The notes: generated by a model not told the origin, from the sequence alone. Shown: positions 15,826 to 24,810, numbered from the stretch's first letter. The stretch is DNA of 35,395 nt from Candidatus Limivivens merdigallinarum (GCA_018713105.1 DVFT01000144.1:1-35395), one strand, 5' to 3'. Made by a program: numbers and translations.

Positions 15826-18138
15826 ATGGGGGAAGAGAGGATGAAAAAGATTGGAGATAACAGGAGAGAGTTTATCTGGAAGAAATTTATCCGGAGGAGC
15901 ACTGCACGGATGGCGGTTCTGGCTGCTGTGCTGGCTGTATCCGTACTTTTGGGAGGATGCCAGGGCAGACAGGATACCGCCGGGACTAGAGAGGAAACAG
16001 GGGAAACGGTTTCGGCTCCTGCAGGAGAAGCTGCAAAGGATACAACAGAAACCACTTCCGGAAATGCAGCAGGGGGAACAGGGCGTTTCATGGAGGAGGA
16101 GGTTTCCCTGCCGGAGAATTTTGACGCGATTCTGGATATGGAGAAGCTACAGGACGGGCGGATCCGTCTGGTTGGCTTCCAGTGGAAGGAAGGAGAGGCA
16201 GAGGGAAGCGTCTGGGACAGTTCGGATGGAGGCGGAAGTTGGGAGAAACAGGAAGCCCTCACAGAAGCGCTGAACGGAATCGGTGAATCTGGCTCCCCCT
16301 CCTTCGCCGCCGTTTCCCCCCAAGGCAACCTCTACGTTTCCTTCACAAAGTTCGATGAGAATCAGAATTTGGAAGCAGTCTATTCGTATCTTTCGGAAGA
16401 CGGAGCCGTGGAAGAAAGGAAGGCTCCTATTCCCAGTGAACAGCTTCTGGCAGAAGGAAAATTTCTGGATGAAGAAACCATGGTATTCCGTTCCAGCTTC
16501 CAGGTTTACGTCTATGACCTGAACACGGATTCCGTCAAATATCAGCTGCCAAAGATGGAGGATGCCATACAGGCGCTTATGGTGATCGACCGAAAGATTT
16601 TTGTGCTCAACTACAAAGGAGCGTATGTCTACGACGGAGATACCGGGGCGGAGCTGATCTTACCTTCAGGGGTTCAGGAGAACCTGTATGAGCCGCTGGA
16701 CGAGATGAGCGGAGGCGTGAATTTTGTCACAGACATTGTGGGAGCCTTTGACGGGTCGGATGGGTTTTATTTCATGAATTCCCAGGGGATTTTTCACCAG
16801 ACCTGGACGGGCTCCATGTCCGAGCAGCTTTTGGCAGGAGAACTGGGAGCCCTTTCTCAATCCAGTTTCTATTCCATGACAGTGGTGGATTCCGAGCACC
16901 TCCTGGCAGCGGTCAGCAATGACGGCAGGGCAAAGGTCTTAAGTTTCCAGTGGAATCAGGATGCGCCCTCCAGACCGGAAACAGAGCTTCGCATCTACAG
17001 CCTCCGGGAAAACAGTGAGATCAGCCAGGCGATCGTCCAGTACCAAAAGCAGCACCCGGAAATCCTGATCCATCTGGAGGTGGGGCTTGACGGGTCAGAG
17101 GGAGCCAGCCAGGACGATCTGGTGAAAGCGCTGAACACTGAGATCATGGCAGGAAAGGGACCGGATCTCCTGCTCTTGGACGGGATGAACATCGAAGCTT
17201 ACCTGGAGAAAGGGATGCTTAACGATCTGTCCGGGCTTTGGGAGAAAGGCGATGACTATTTTGATGCGGTTCTGTCCGCTTATGAGAAGGACGGCAAGGT
17301 CTGTGCCCTGCCCCTGCGCTTTCAGATTCCGATTATGTTTACCGGGAATCCGGAGGCGTTCGACTATGAGACCGTTTCCGGGATGGAAGGAATCTTCCAG
17401 TCCGATGCGAACCTGCTCCTGAAGTTCTGGGATACCTGCGGAGGCAGTATCCAGAAGGAAGACGGAACCCTGGATGGGGAAGCCCTCCGAAGCTTCCTCT
17501 CCGAAGTGAAGACGATGAAAGGGGATGGCGGAAGGCAGGAACAGACAATCGAAAGCGGAAGTACGGCGATCTCCACGATGCTTCTTAGGCTTTTGAACCA
17601 AAGGGAAGACACGGCTGTGGGAACTTTGGAGTCCGGGCTGGATTTTGCCACCCTCACTACGATTTGTGCGCAGCTTGGGGGAGAATACGAATACGGTCTG
17701 ATGCCGGGAAGCCAGGAGAACATCTACGTGCCCACCGAGATCATCGGCATCAGCAGCAGGAGCACGGAAGGGGAGGCGGCGATGGAATTTGTAAACTATC
17801 TTCTCACAGACGAGGCGCAGTCCATTGAGAGAAACGACGGGCTCCCTGTCAGGAAAGAGACCTTCCGAAACGTGCTGACCAAAACGCAAGGGGTCTCCTA
17901 CCCCATCACCGATGAAGAAGGAAACCTGACAGGAAGCCTGGACGTATCTTCTGCCTCCCAGGAAGAAGCGGATCAGCTTCTCCAGATTGCGGAAAGCCTC
18001 ACGGCACCTGCCCCCACGGACCGGATCGTCAAAGAGACGGTCATAGAGCAGGGAAGCCGGTACCTTTCCGGAGAACAGGATCTGGACACCACAGTGGATA
18101 CCATTACCCAGAGGATCAACCTGTATCTGGCAGAATAA
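15826..18138 (+). CDS. Lipoprotein: Asp-box beta-propeller-like region fused to sugar-ABC binding domain (paralog 2)
   Basis: This 770-residue paralog of the preceding protein has the same order: lipobox LGGC (Cys45 from this start), a linker, an Asp box (DSSDGGGSW), a strand-rich region, then the solute-binding domain (TELRIYSLRENSEISQAI, LNTEIMAGKGPDLLLLDGMN, LPLRFQIPIMF). The end, with EQDLDTTVDTITQRINLYLAE split by few changes, is almost the same in both copies. The start could equally be ATG 15841, preceded by a purine-rich GGGGGAAGAGAGG; both starts give a workable signal peptide. The stop overlaps an upstream in-frame ATG of the first permease. Tandem duplication followed by divergence in the N-terminal half suggests either two ligands or a pair acting together. 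Confidence 0.83.
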   Translation: MGEERMKKIGDNRREFIWKKFIRRSTARMAVLAAVLAVSVLLGGCQGRQDTAGTREETGETVSAPAGEAAKDTTETTSGNAAGGTGRFMEEEVSLPENFDAILDMEKLQDGRIRLVGFQWKEGEAEGSVWDSSDGGGSWEKQEALTEALNGIGESGSPSFAAVSPQGNLYVSFTKFDENQNLEAVYSYLSEDGAVEERKAPIPSEQLLAEGKFLDEETMVFRSSFQVYVYDLNTDSVKYQLPKMEDAIQALMVIDRKIFVLNYKGAYVYDGDTGAELILPSGVQENLYEPLDEMSGGVNFVTDIVGAFDGSDGFYFMNSQGIFHQTWTGSMSEQLLAGELGALSQSSFYSMTVVDSEHLLAAVSNDGRAKVLSFQWNQDAPSRPETELRIYSLRENSEISQAIVQYQKQHPEILIHLEVGLDGSEGASQDDLVKALNTEIMAGKGPDLLLLDGMNIEAYLEKGMLNDLSGLWEKGDDYFDAVLSAYEKDGKVCALPLRFQIPIMFTGNPEAFDYETVSGMEGIFQSDANLLLKFWDTCGGSIQKEDGTLDGEALRSFLSEVKTMKGDGGRQEQTIESGSTAISTMLLRLLNQREDTAVGTLESGLDFATLTTICAQLGGEYEYGLMPGSQENIYVPTEIIGISSRSTEGEAAMEFVNYLLTDEAQSIERNDGLPVRKETFRNVLTKTQGVSYPITDEEGNLTGSLDVSSASQEEADQLLQIAESLTAPAPTDRIVKETVIEQGSRYLSGEQDLDTTVDTITQRINLYLAE

Positions 18139-18204
18139 TGCGAATCAACCCAATGCGCCCGCCAGAGAGAAACGGGCTGGAGAATAATTTAGTATCGGGC
18201 GCAT

Positions 18205-18209
18205 GGAGG
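18205..18209 (+). promoter_or_regulatory. Ribosome binding site deciding the first permease start
   Basis: GGAGG ends 6 bp before ATG 18216. The earlier in-frame ATG at 18138 has no such site, although it overlaps the previous stop codon. Confidence 0.6.
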
Positions 18210-18215
18210 TTTATG

Positions 18216-19052
18216 ATGGTACCTAGAAAAAACAGAGGAATTTTCTTTTTACTTCCCAGCCTGCTGGGCGTGGCAATTTTTTACGTCATTCCCTATCTGG
18301 ATGTAGTGCGGCGTTCCTTCCTGGGAGCGGTGGACGGAACCTTTGTGGGACTCAAAAACTATCAGACGGTCCTCACCAACACGGCATTCCGCCTGGCAGC
18401 CAGCAATACCCTCCGGTTCACACTGGTCTGTATGCCGATCCTGATTACTTTGTCCTTGTTTGTGGCAGTGGTGTTGTCGAAGGGAAAGCACGGAAAACTT
18501 TTGAAAAGCTGTTTTCTCATGCCTATGGCTCTGCCTGCGGTATCCGTGGCGCTTCTGTGGCAGCTCCTGTTTGACAAGCAGGGGCTGCTGAACGGATGGC
18601 TGTCCATGATCGGCGTAACCGGGCAGGATTGGATGAATACGGACAATGCCTTTTATATTCTGGTTTTCAGTTATATCTGGAAGAACCTGGGGTATGACGT
18701 GGTTCTCTGGATGGCAGGGCTTTCCAGCATTTCGGAGAGTATCTATGAGGCGGCGCGTGTGGACGGCGCCAGCGAGTGGAAATGTTTCACCAGGATCACT
18801 CTCCCCAACCTGAAACCGGCGCTGTATACCATCACAGTCCTGTCCTTCCTCAATTCCTTTAAGGTATTCCGGGAGGCATATCTGGTGGCGGGCAACTATC
18901 CCCATGACACCATTTATCTTTTGCAGCATCTGTTCAATAACTGGTTCCGGGATATGTCTCTGGACAAAATGGCGGCGTCCGCCGTGCTGGTCAGCGGGGT
19001 TATCATTGTCCTGATCCTGCTTTTGGGGAGAATGTGGGAGGAACGGGAATGA
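18216..19052 (+). CDS. MalF-type sugar ABC permease
   Basis: The protein has 278 residues from the preferred ATG and six predicted membrane segments, beginning GIFFLLPSLLGVAIFYVIPYLDVV. It carries the EAA loop that docks the ABC ATPase (YEAARVDGASEWKCFTRITL). It belongs to the binding-protein-dependent CUT1-type permease family. The frame is open back to an ATG at 18138, which would add 26 residues, but GGAGG favours 18216. It lies directly after the two lipoproteins, which probably deliver the substrate, and overlaps the MalG-type partner by 4 bp. No ATPase gene is in the operon, so a shared ATPase such as an MsmK-type protein would be required. Confidence 0.92.
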   Translation: MVPRKNRGIFFLLPSLLGVAIFYVIPYLDVVRRSFLGAVDGTFVGLKNYQTVLTNTAFRLAASNTLRFTLVCMPILITLSLFVAVVLSKGKHGKLLKSCFLMPMALPAVSVALLWQLLFDKQGLLNGWLSMIGVTGQDWMNTDNAFYILVFSYIWKNLGYDVVLWMAGLSSISESIYEAARVDGASEWKCFTRITLPNLKPALYTITVLSFLNSFKVFREAYLVAGNYPHDTIYLLQHLFNNWFRDMSLDKMAASAVLVSGVIIVLILLLGRMWEERE

Positions 19053-19891
19053 AACTACGTATTTTTTTGTGGGCGGTCCTGGCGGTGCTGGGGTTGATTG
19101 CAGTGTATCCGGTGTGTTTTCTCTTTGTAGGGTCCCTGATGGGAAACGATGAGCTGCTGGCGAACTTAGGTCCGGTATTAAGCGGCAGGGATGGATATGT
19201 GGTATTTGCTCCATTGCCGAAGTTTCCCACGTTCCGCCATTATGTGGAGCTTCTTCTGGATTCCCCGGAATACTTTGTAATGTTCTGGAATTCCATGAAG
19301 ATTACTTTCGGAACCCTCATCGGGCAGCTTCTCTTTGCCACGCCGGCGGCGTTCGGGTTTGCCCAGTATGAGTTCCGATTTAAAAAAGCCTTGTTTCTGC
19401 TCTACGAGATCCTGATGCTTCTGCCCTTCCAGGTTCTGATGCTCTCGGACTATCTGGTGCTGGATTCCCTGAAGCTTCTGGATAACCTGTGGGGAATCAT
19501 CCTTCCGGGGGCGTTTTCCACTTTTCCGGTGTTTATCATGTACCGGTTTTTTAAAGGGATTCCTGTTTCCCTGTTGGAATCCGCAAGGCTTGACGGAGCT
19601 GGAGAATTCCAGATCTTTGTGAGGATCGGGCTGCCATTAGGCTCCTCCGGCATCATATCGGCGATGGTGCTGGGATTTCTGGAAAGCTTCAGCCTGATCG
19701 AACAGCCCCTGACCTTTTTAAAAGACCGGTCTTTGTGGCCATTATCCATTTTCCTGCCGGAAATCACCCAGCAGCAGGCGGGAATGGCGTTTGCAGCCTC
19801 AGTTCTGACGTTCCTTCCCGCACTGTTGGTATTTTTGGGAGGGCAGGATTATCTGGAACAGGGAATTATTTCATCGGCAGTAAAGGAGTAA
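19049..19891 (+). CDS. MalG-type sugar ABC permease
   Basis: The protein has 280 residues. ATG 19049 lies 7 bp after GGAGG and overlaps the previous stop (ATGA). Six membrane segments are predicted, with the typical MalG-like opening (FLWAVLAVLGLIAVYPVCFL), a large first extracellular loop, and an EAA-type loop (LLESARLDGAGEFQIFVRIG) for the ATPase. With the preceding protein it should form a heterodimeric channel for import of a saccharide or other ligand handed over by the lipoproteins. The LARLDGAG-type loop looks functional. The upstream GTG at 19034 is a weaker alternative start. Confidence 0.92.
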   Translation: MKLRIFLWAVLAVLGLIAVYPVCFLFVGSLMGNDELLANLGPVLSGRDGYVVFAPLPKFPTFRHYVELLLDSPEYFVMFWNSMKITFGTLIGQLLFATPAAFGFAQYEFRFKKALFLLYEILMLLPFQVLMLSDYLVLDSLKLLDNLWGIILPGAFSTFPVFIMYRFFKGIPVSLLESARLDGAGEFQIFVRIGLPLGSSGIISAMVLGFLESFSLIEQPLTFLKDRSLWPLSIFLPEITQQQAGMAFAASVLTFLPALLVFLGGQDYLEQGIISSAVKE

Positions 19892-19895
19892 TGTG

Positions 19896-22295
19896 ATGAG
19901 AAGAAAAATCATTCAACTATTCGGAGGCTTCCTGTGCATCATGCTGGTATTCACATTTTTGTCCAGGGCAGCCGACGGGACCTCTGTGGCAAGGGTAACG
20001 ACGAGAAGAACCATGAGCGGTTTTGTGAACCATACCATTTCCGGCAGCGGCCGGGTGGAAGCCTTGAGGGAGCGGGCCGTTTCCACTGAGGACGGTCAAA
20101 TCGTAAAGACGATCTATGTGGAAGAGGGACAGACCGTAGAAAAGGGAGACCTTCTGTTTGACCTGGATCTCGACGAACTTCAGGAACAGCTCTTAAACGC
20201 CAGACAGGAGCTGAAAAAACTCAAACTTCAAAACCAGGATACGGAGAGCCAAAAGGCTGCCCAAGAGCAGCAGGATGCCTTTGTCTTAGCCCGAGCCGCC
20301 CAGGATTACCAGGAGACTGCCTCCGGCAATGCCGATGCAGTGGCAGATGCCTGGGCAGCCTATGAGGCAGCGTCCAAGGCATTGTCCGATTACATAAAAA
20401 ACGGCGGCGATTCCGACGATAGCCCCACCGGAGAGGATACGGTGGAATCCGCCCTCCTGGCGGATGTGGCGGATAAGGAGGCAGAGCTAAGAGCCGCCGA
20501 GGACACGCTGGAGACGCTGAATATCCAGATTGAGCTTGCCGTCCAACAGGCGAGAAGCCAGGCGGAAAGCAGCAGAAGTTTACAGAATAGTTCCGCCGCG
20601 TCTGGTGTTCAGACGGGGCTTAGCCTGCAAAGTAGCTGGGGGGAGAGCGACACGGCGTCCCGAGACACTCAGGAAGCAGACGCACAGCCTGTCAGTGAGG
20701 GAGAGGGGGCGACCGTACAGCCCGTCAGTGAGGGAGAGGAGTCAGCTATACAGATTATCGATGGGGGAGAAGAACCGACCGTACAGACGATCGGTGAGAA
20801 AGACGAGCCGGTCATTCAGATCATAGATGGCAAGGAAGCACAGCCTGACAGTCAGGAGAAAAATCAGAGCGAAACGCAAGGGACAGAGCAGACAGAAATT
20901 CAGACAGAACCCCAGACGCTGGATTCTCCGGTGCCCGAATCGGCGGAACAGGAGCTCCATCAGCCTGGTGAGGAGATACCGCAGGAAACTAGTTCTGGGG
21001 CGGAACTTGCCGGGACAGACTCTGGCGAGACAGAATCATCCGGCAGTGATCTTCTCATGACAGCAGTATCCGACAATGAAATCACGGAGATGGAATCTGA
21101 CGAAGCGGCACAGTCTGAGAGCGAAGCTCCCAAAACTGAATCACCCGCAACCGTGCTGTCAGAGACCGAACCGCCCAAGACAGAAGCCCCGGCGCCTCCA
21201 GCCTCCAGTTCTCCTTCTTACGAATCTCCCGCCCCGGAAACCGGCGGTCAGGGCTCTGACAATCCCATTGTCATTGATCCCGGAACTTCCGCTCCAGAAG
21301 ATTCTAGCTCTTCAGAAACGCCGGATGAAGCAGAGAGCCGGATCCGGGAGTCCTACAGCCAGCAAAAGGAGCAGGCTCAAAAAGCCGTCCAGGAGGCGTC
21401 CCAGGCTCTTGACGAGGCAAATGCTGCCCTGAACACCTATGAGGCATCCAAAGAGCAGGAAGCGGAAAACGGGGAAGATACCAGGAAGCAGCAGCTTCTC
21501 GCAAACGTCCAGGAGACAAAGGATGCCTATGATGCCGCGGTGGCGGCCGAGCAGCAGGGCAACAAGGCGGCAGCCCGCCAGGTGGAAGATGCGAACACCC
21601 CAAAAGGGAGTGACAGCACTGCAGAAATCAATGAAATCACAGAACAGCAGCAGGAACTTGCGATCAGCAAATTGGAAGAGCTGGAAGCAGCCGGGGGCGA
21701 GGTGAAAGCTCCTGTGAGCGGCATTGTCACAAAGATCAATATCGTCACCGGAGAGCGTACCCCAGACGGGACAGCGGTGATGATGGCTGAGGATGCCGCC
21801 GGGACGAAGCTCTCTTTCCTGGTTTCCAAAGAACAGGAAAAATATGTCTCCAAGGGAGACACCGTCAGTATCCTGCCCTCCGGTTCCCAGAATGCCATCA
21901 CGGATTACACCGTATCATCTGTGGAGGAGGACACGGAGGAGACGGATATGATACGGGTTACGGTGAACCTTCCGAAGGGAGCGCTGGAGATCGGGACGGC
22001 GGCTGAGGCGGAGATCACCAAGCAGTCGGAAAACTATACGCAAACCATTCCCCTGCAGGCGGTCTACGAAGATATGGGGCGGAATTATGTGCTGGTGGTT
22101 CAGGAGACCACCGGGATCCTGGGAACGGAATACCAGGCATCCAGGGTGGATGTGACAGTTCTGGACAAGAACGACACCATTGCCGCCTTGCAGGATGGTT
22201 CTCTCTCCAGTGACCAGATGGTCATCATCAGCGCAGACCGTGTAATCCAGGACGGCAGCCGTGTAAGGATAGAGGAAGGCGGAGAGGCAGCATGA
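19896..22295 (+). CDS. HlyD/MacA-type adaptor with a very long acidic disordered insert
   Basis: This 799-residue protein has an N-terminal membrane anchor (about residues 8-25), then the first lipoyl half-motif (GQIVKTIYVEEGQTVEKGDLLFDLD) and a coiled-coil arm (about 90-225). Residues about 225-470 are low in complexity and rich in Glu, Ser, Gln and Pro, with short imperfect repeats such as VQPVSEGE and IQIIDG. A second coiled-coil arm (about 475-595) follows, then the second lipoyl half (GGEVKAPVSGIVTKINIVTGE) and the beta-barrel/membrane-proximal domains. Normal family members have 350-500 residues, so the insert at the coiled-coil tip is exceptional. ATG 19896 follows AAAGGAG by 7 bp. Adaptors of this family serve exporters, so its place behind an import-type permease pair is unusual. 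Partner: the MacB-like protein next door. Confidence 0.85.
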   Translation: MRRKIIQLFGGFLCIMLVFTFLSRAADGTSVARVTTRRTMSGFVNHTISGSGRVEALRERAVSTEDGQIVKTIYVEEGQTVEKGDLLFDLDLDELQEQLLNARQELKKLKLQNQDTESQKAAQEQQDAFVLARAAQDYQETASGNADAVADAWAAYEAASKALSDYIKNGGDSDDSPTGEDTVESALLADVADKEAELRAAEDTLETLNIQIELAVQQARSQAESSRSLQNSSAASGVQTGLSLQSSWGESDTASRDTQEADAQPVSEGEGATVQPVSEGEESAIQIIDGGEEPTVQTIGEKDEPVIQIIDGKEAQPDSQEKNQSETQGTEQTEIQTEPQTLDSPVPESAEQELHQPGEEIPQETSSGAELAGTDSGETESSGSDLLMTAVSDNEITEMESDEAAQSESEAPKTESPATVLSETEPPKTEAPAPPASSSPSYESPAPETGGQGSDNPIVIDPGTSAPEDSSSSETPDEAESRIRESYSQQKEQAQKAVQEASQALDEANAALNTYEASKEQEAENGEDTRKQQLLANVQETKDAYDAAVAAEQQGNKAAARQVEDANTPKGSDSTAEINEITEQQQELAISKLEELEAAGGEVKAPVSGIVTKINIVTGERTPDGTAVMMAEDAAGTKLSFLVSKEQEKYVSKGDTVSILPSGSQNAITDYTVSSVEEDTEETDMIRVTVNLPKGALEIGTAAEAEITKQSENYTQTIPLQAVYEDMGRNYVLVVQETTGILGTEYQASRVDVTVLDKNDTIAALQDGSLSSDQMVIISADRVIQDGSRVRIEEGGEAA

Positions 22296-23449
22296 TGCGG
22301 CAGGGGATAAAGGCAGCCATCTGCTTTCTGGCAGCCGTGCTTTTGACCTTTGCCGGACTTGATCGGTGGTACGGGGCGGCTAAGGAGAATCGGGGCTATT
22401 CTTTTCTGCTGGAGGATCCCCTGTCCCTGGATGAGGCTTTGGAACTGGCCGAGCAGAACCAAAAGGCACTTGAGAAGGCAAAGGAGGAGGAAGCTTCAGA
22501 GGAAGGAATCGAATTTGTACTGTGGGGACAGCAGGAAGGGCAGATCCTCAGCGAGCCGGATTATGGAAAAAGGACGGAAGCAGACATCCTCTACTGCAGC
22601 GGCGACGCCAATCTTCTGTTTGCAGGCCAGAATCTGGCAGACGGGAACGGCGGAGGCTGTTTCCTGGATGAAGAGACGGCGCTTAAGCTTTTCGGAACGG
22701 CAAATGCGGAAGGAAGGGAGGTGAAGCTTCAGGAGAAAACGTTCAGGGTAAAGGGGATCCTGACTGGAATCTCGTCCACCATGGCAATATCCGTAACTCG
22801 ACAATGGATCACGGAGAATACAGTGCAGACAAACGAAAACAGCCAGGATGAGCGTTCCATCGATCACATCTATGTACCCAAGTCATGCGGCAAGACAGCC
22901 GCCGAGGCGGGCACGCTCCTCCGGAATAGCTATGGACTGAACGGACAGATGATGGATATGGAATTATTGATCGGTATCTCAGGAGCCCTTCTTCTTTTCG
23001 TGCCTATGGGGCTGTATCTCACTTATGCTGCATGGGCTTTCCGGGAAATCCGCCGGGGAACCCCTATAAGGACGAACAGATCCTCCAAGGGTTCCCGGCG
23101 GAAGGAAGCTGAATCTTTGGGGCTTGCCGCAGCACAGGCGCTATTGCTGGCTGCCGTCACCTGGATGGCATGCCGTTTTTTCCTTGGGATCCTTCAGATC
23201 CCGGCAGACTACCTTCCCACAAAATGGTCGGATTTTTCCTTCTGGAGCAGCCTTTTCCGGGAAAAAGCAGAGAACATCAGAATCCTGCTGGGAGGAGAAA
23301 AAGGAGCCATGGAGTGGAAGGTGCTGGAGCAGCTGGGAGAAGCCGCCATCTTGGGGGCGCTTGCTTTCTTGCTCTTCCTCGCTGGAAGGATTGCTTTCCT
23401 GAAGGGAAAGAAGACAAGAGAGGAAAAGACAGCAAACAGGACGTCTTAG
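22292..23449 (+). CDS. MacB/FtsX-like membrane protein without an ATPase domain
   Basis: This 385-residue protein has TM1 at about residues 7-25, a charged helical stretch (40-65), then an extracytoplasmic region resembling the MacB_PCD core (ILYCSGDANLLFAGQNLADG, FLDEETALKLFGTA, VKLQEKTFRVKGIL). Three further membrane segments fall near residues 230-256, 277-302 and 347-372. The one-plus-three topology fits the MacB/FtsX family. No Walker motifs are present, so any ATPase must be separate. Its start overlaps the adaptor stop by 4 bp. Together with the HlyD-like adaptor it could form a mechanotransmission-type unit, using energy from an unlinked ATPase. The fold assignment rests on short motifs and topology and is therefore tentative. 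Confidence 0.68.
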   Translation: MMRQGIKAAICFLAAVLLTFAGLDRWYGAAKENRGYSFLLEDPLSLDEALELAEQNQKALEKAKEEEASEEGIEFVLWGQQEGQILSEPDYGKRTEADILYCSGDANLLFAGQNLADGNGGGCFLDEETALKLFGTANAEGREVKLQEKTFRVKGILTGISSTMAISVTRQWITENTVQTNENSQDERSIDHIYVPKSCGKTAAEAGTLLRNSYGLNGQMMDMELLIGISGALLLFVPMGLYLTYAAWAFREIRRGTPIRTNRSSKGSRRKEAESLGLAAAQALLLAAVTWMACRFFLGILQIPADYLPTKWSDFSFWSSLFREKAENIRILLGGEKGAMEWKVLEQLGEAAILGALAFLLFLAGRIAFLKGKKTREEKTANRTS

Positions 23450-23473
23450 CGGCAGCTTCGGACGTCCTGTTTG
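23433..23473 (+). terminator. Perfect 13-bp inverted repeat at the operon end
   Basis: Arms 23433-23445 and 23461-23473 are exact complements with a 15-nt loop that contains the stop codon of the MacB-like gene. No T run follows, so it may stabilise the mRNA end or act together with the next hairpin. Confidence 0.5.
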
Positions 23474-23490
23474 TGATATAAATGAGGAGT

Positions 23491-23514
23491 GCCCAGGTGT
23501 CTGGTACACCTGGG
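23491..23514. terminator. Perfect 10-bp GC-rich hairpin
   Basis: GCCCAGGTGT and ACACCTGGGC flank a 4-nt loop, followed by TATTATG. This is a compact hairpin suited to termination, but with only a weak T-rich tail. It is 42 bp after the operon's last stop. Confidence 0.5.
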
Positions 23515-23656
23515 CTATTATGAAAAAATTGTCCATGATGTAATGAAGATTACTTCATAGTGCTTCAAAAGAATCCTAACCTTTAGAAGTTAAATAGAGT
23601 ATAACAACGATTTGTGAACAAACTATGAACTTCAAATTAAATTACTGTGAAAATAT

Positions 23657-23689
23657 ACAAAAACAATCGAGATTTCATTCTGTTTTTGT
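23657..23689 (-). terminator. Weak hairpin after the S1-domain gene
   Basis: A 9-bp AT-rich exact inverted repeat (ACAAAAACA / TGTTTTTGT) with a 15-nt loop lies 20 bp past the S1-gene stop on its strand. The surrounding gap 23515-23708 is AT-rich and shows nothing else convincing. Confidence 0.3.
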
Positions 23690-23708
23690 TGAAATAATAC
23701 AATATTCA

Positions 23709-24776
23709 TTAAAGCTTCAAGTTTTTAAACAAGGAACCTAAAGAGGTGGAAAGTGACTCTGTCTGCGGCAGTTCTACTTCTTCCTCATGGATCTCCTCAG
23801 TAGCCACGTCATTCAGCGCTTTCATGCTGAGGCTCAGCTTTCCGTCCTTGACGTTGATAACTTTTACCTTCACTTTATCGCCTACTTTGAGGACAGCGCT
23901 GGGGGATTTGATCCTTTTCTCGGAGATCTGGGAGATATGGACCAGCCCGGACAGACCGTTGCCCAGATCAATGAAAGCTCCGTAAGGCTGGATGGATTCC
24001 ACAGTACCCTCCGTTACCAGACCGATTTCTACATTGGAGATCCGGGCTTTCTTCTCCTCCGCTTCTTTTTCCCGGAGAATCTCACGGGCAGAGAGAACCA
24101 GGTGATTGTCCTCTTCATCGGCAGTGATGACACGGACCTCGATGGTCTTGCCCAGCCATTCCTCCAGATCCTCCACGTAGTGCAGGGACAATTTAGAAGC
24201 CGGGATGAATCCGCGGATCCCTTCTACATATGCGATCACGCCGGACTTTACGATGCCTCCTACCTTTACGGTGAGGTTGGTTCCTTCTTTGAGATAGGTG
24301 CGCAGCTTATCCCATGCCAGAACTTCATTGGCTTCCTTGGCAGAGAGCAGGATGTGTCCAGCTCCGTCGTCCCGGCGGATCACGGTTGCAGAGATTTCGT
24401 CTCCCACATGGACGTCCTCAGCCAGGTTGAAGTTGGGATCACTAGAAAAATCTTCCAGGCGGATAATACCGTCCGTATAATATCTGAGATCCAGGGTGAT
24501 CTCCGTCTCGGAAACGCCGATGACGGTTCCGGTCAGGATATCGCCTTCGTGAATCTGCTTAAAGGAAGCTTCCAGCTCGTCCTTGTAGTCGTCCATGGTC
24601 TCAGCGGGAGCTGCCGCTTCCGTATCAGCGCTTTTGGCTTCCTCTTCTGACGGCGCAGGAGCTGAACTTTCCGCTTCTGCAGGCTGTTCGGCAGTTTCTT
24701 CCGCAGCGGTCTGGAGCGCTTCCTCCTTTGCAGGTTCGAGAGTTTCTTCTGGTGTGATGTTTGAATTTTCAGTCAT
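23709..24776 (-). CDS. S1-domain RNA-binding protein (ribosomal S1-like)
   Basis: The protein has 355 residues from the ATG that follows GGAGG by 10 bp; the longer open frame (to 24839) runs back over the promoter. Residues 1-70 are acidic and Ala/Glu-rich, probably disordered. Three S1 OB-fold repeats follow at about residues 80-150, 165-235 and 255-325. The last is the best match (GTVESIQPYGAFIDLGNGLSGLVHISQIS). Short S1 homologs of this kind in Firmicutes bind mRNA and may help translation or RNA stability. They lack the six repeats of E. coli S1 and are usually dispensable for initiation. The gene has its own promoter and lies 79 bp after the LRR-protein gene. Confidence 0.9.
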   Translation of the reverse strand: MTENSNITPEETLEPAKEEALQTAAEETAEQPAEAESSAPAPSEEEAKSADTEAAAPAETMDDYKDELEASFKQIHEGDILTGTVIGVSETEITLDLRYYTDGIIRLEDFSSDPNFNLAEDVHVGDEISATVIRRDDGAGHILLSAKEANEVLAWDKLRTYLKEGTNLTVKVGGIVKSGVIAYVEGIRGFIPASKLSLHYVEDLEEWLGKTIEVRVITADEEDNHLVLSAREILREKEAEEKKARISNVEIGLVTEGTVESIQPYGAFIDLGNGLSGLVHISQISEKRIKSPSAVLKVGDKVKVKVINVKDGKLSLSMKALNDVATEEIHEEEVELPQTESLSTSLGSLFKNLKL

Positions 24777-24810
24777 TTCATTATTTCCTCCATATAACAG
24801 TGATAACTCT

